From Bacteroidia bacterium (GTDB lineage Bacteria; Bacteroidota; Bacteroidia; AKYH767-A; OLB10), in contig JANWID010000177.1 in NCBI GenBank assembly GCA_025450095.1, positions 1 to 6,631 on the forward strand: DNA of 6,631 nt, in the 5' to 3' direction. The position numbers and the translations under genes are program-made. This document shows, one piece after another, positions 6,356-6,631 of this stretch. Every line of letters begins with the position of its first letter. Position 1 is the first letter of the stretch. Below the pieces are notes generated by a model that saw only the letters and a list, made by a program, of their open reading frames with translations, was not told the origin of the DNA and searched no databases.

Positions 6356-6631
6356 ATTACAGGCCGCCCGCAGCATGATTTTTCCAGGGACACGCAATCA
6401 AACTGCGGGAGGAAGTGCAGATACTATATGCGACGTATTGGTGCTTCACTGAATAAGAAACTCAGTTCATACAGACGACATGGAACGTAGGGATGCCATA
6501 CTGTTTGCCATCTGATAGGAATGGATAATTTTAGATGTTCCCATAAGCAGAGACTCACAAAAGCAAGTTTGGGGGGTGGATCCATCACCGCACAGCAATA
6601 TTTACAGGTACTTTTTTCTACAGAAGAATAA
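6356..6631. other. Unassigned stretch after the hairpins
   Basis: No recognisable gene or RNA. All three + frames are interrupted by stops. CCCGCAG at 6367-6373 can pair with CTGCGGG at 6403-6409 (7 bp, 29-nt loop). A G-run lies at 6571-6576. A weak promoter-like pair, TTTG at 6504-6507 and TAATTTTA at 6526-6533 (18-nt spacing, one mismatch in the -7), points rightward out of the window. The stretch may be gene remnants or the leader of a gene beyond the edge. Confidence 0.4.
6521..6631 (+). CDS. Doubtful 36-codon open frame at the window edge
   Basis: ATG at 6521 opens a frame ending in TAA at 6629-6631. The peptide begins MDNFRCSHKQRL and ends QQYLQVLFSTEE. The frame has a stop (TAG) at 6488, so it is no longer than this unless a frameshift is involved. 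AGGA directly abuts the ATG, too close for a ribosome binding site. I do not recognise the peptide; it could be a chance frame or the tail of a decayed gene. Confidence 0.15.
   Translation: MDNFRCSHKQRLTKASLGGGSITAQQYLQVLFSTEE

Overview
The window looks like chromosomal DNA of a Bacteroidota bacterium, probably of the Chitinophagales/Sphingobacteriales type. Three things point there: a promoter of the TTG / TAnnTTTG class in front of the + strand genes, mostly weak Shine-Dalgarno sequences, and protein families typical of that phylum (paired secreted amidohydrolases and a short four-helix membrane protein next to a Bacteroidota-like HflX). Base composition is moderate and even across the genes, and I see no insertion sequence, phage gene, tRNA, rRNA or CRISPR array.

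Layout. Positions 1-4169 hold two minus-strand genes in tandem, transcribed toward position 1. The upstream one (4169-1176) encodes a 997-residue exported protein made of two amidohydrolase halves around a beta-rich insert. The downstream one (1144 to the window edge, partial) encodes a shorter exported amidohydrolase-like protein. Gene order, 31 bp spacing and overlapping alternative starts suggest one operon. Of the three amidohydrolase-type domains, only the C-terminal half of the large protein keeps the metal-binding residues.

A 171 bp divergent intergenic region (4170-4340) separates this operon from two + strand genes: a 152-residue four-helix membrane protein (4341-4799) and the ribosome-associated GTPase HflX (4844-6037). 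A good Bacteroidota-type promoter sits just upstream of the membrane protein gene and probably serves both. The two + strand genes have no obvious functional link to the amidohydrolases.

Positions 6038-6631 carry no convincing gene. The striking feature is a run of three perfect inverted repeats (stems of 20, 10 and 23 bp, each with a 3-nt loop) in 144 bp, 14-15 bp apart. They could be a terminator cluster behind hflX, a structured RNA, or palindromic elements. The flanks share an 11-bp inverted repeat with a CCCGCA core. I do not find a clear new defence or mobile system; the hairpin cluster and the catalytically incomplete amidohydrolase pair are the parts most worth a second look.
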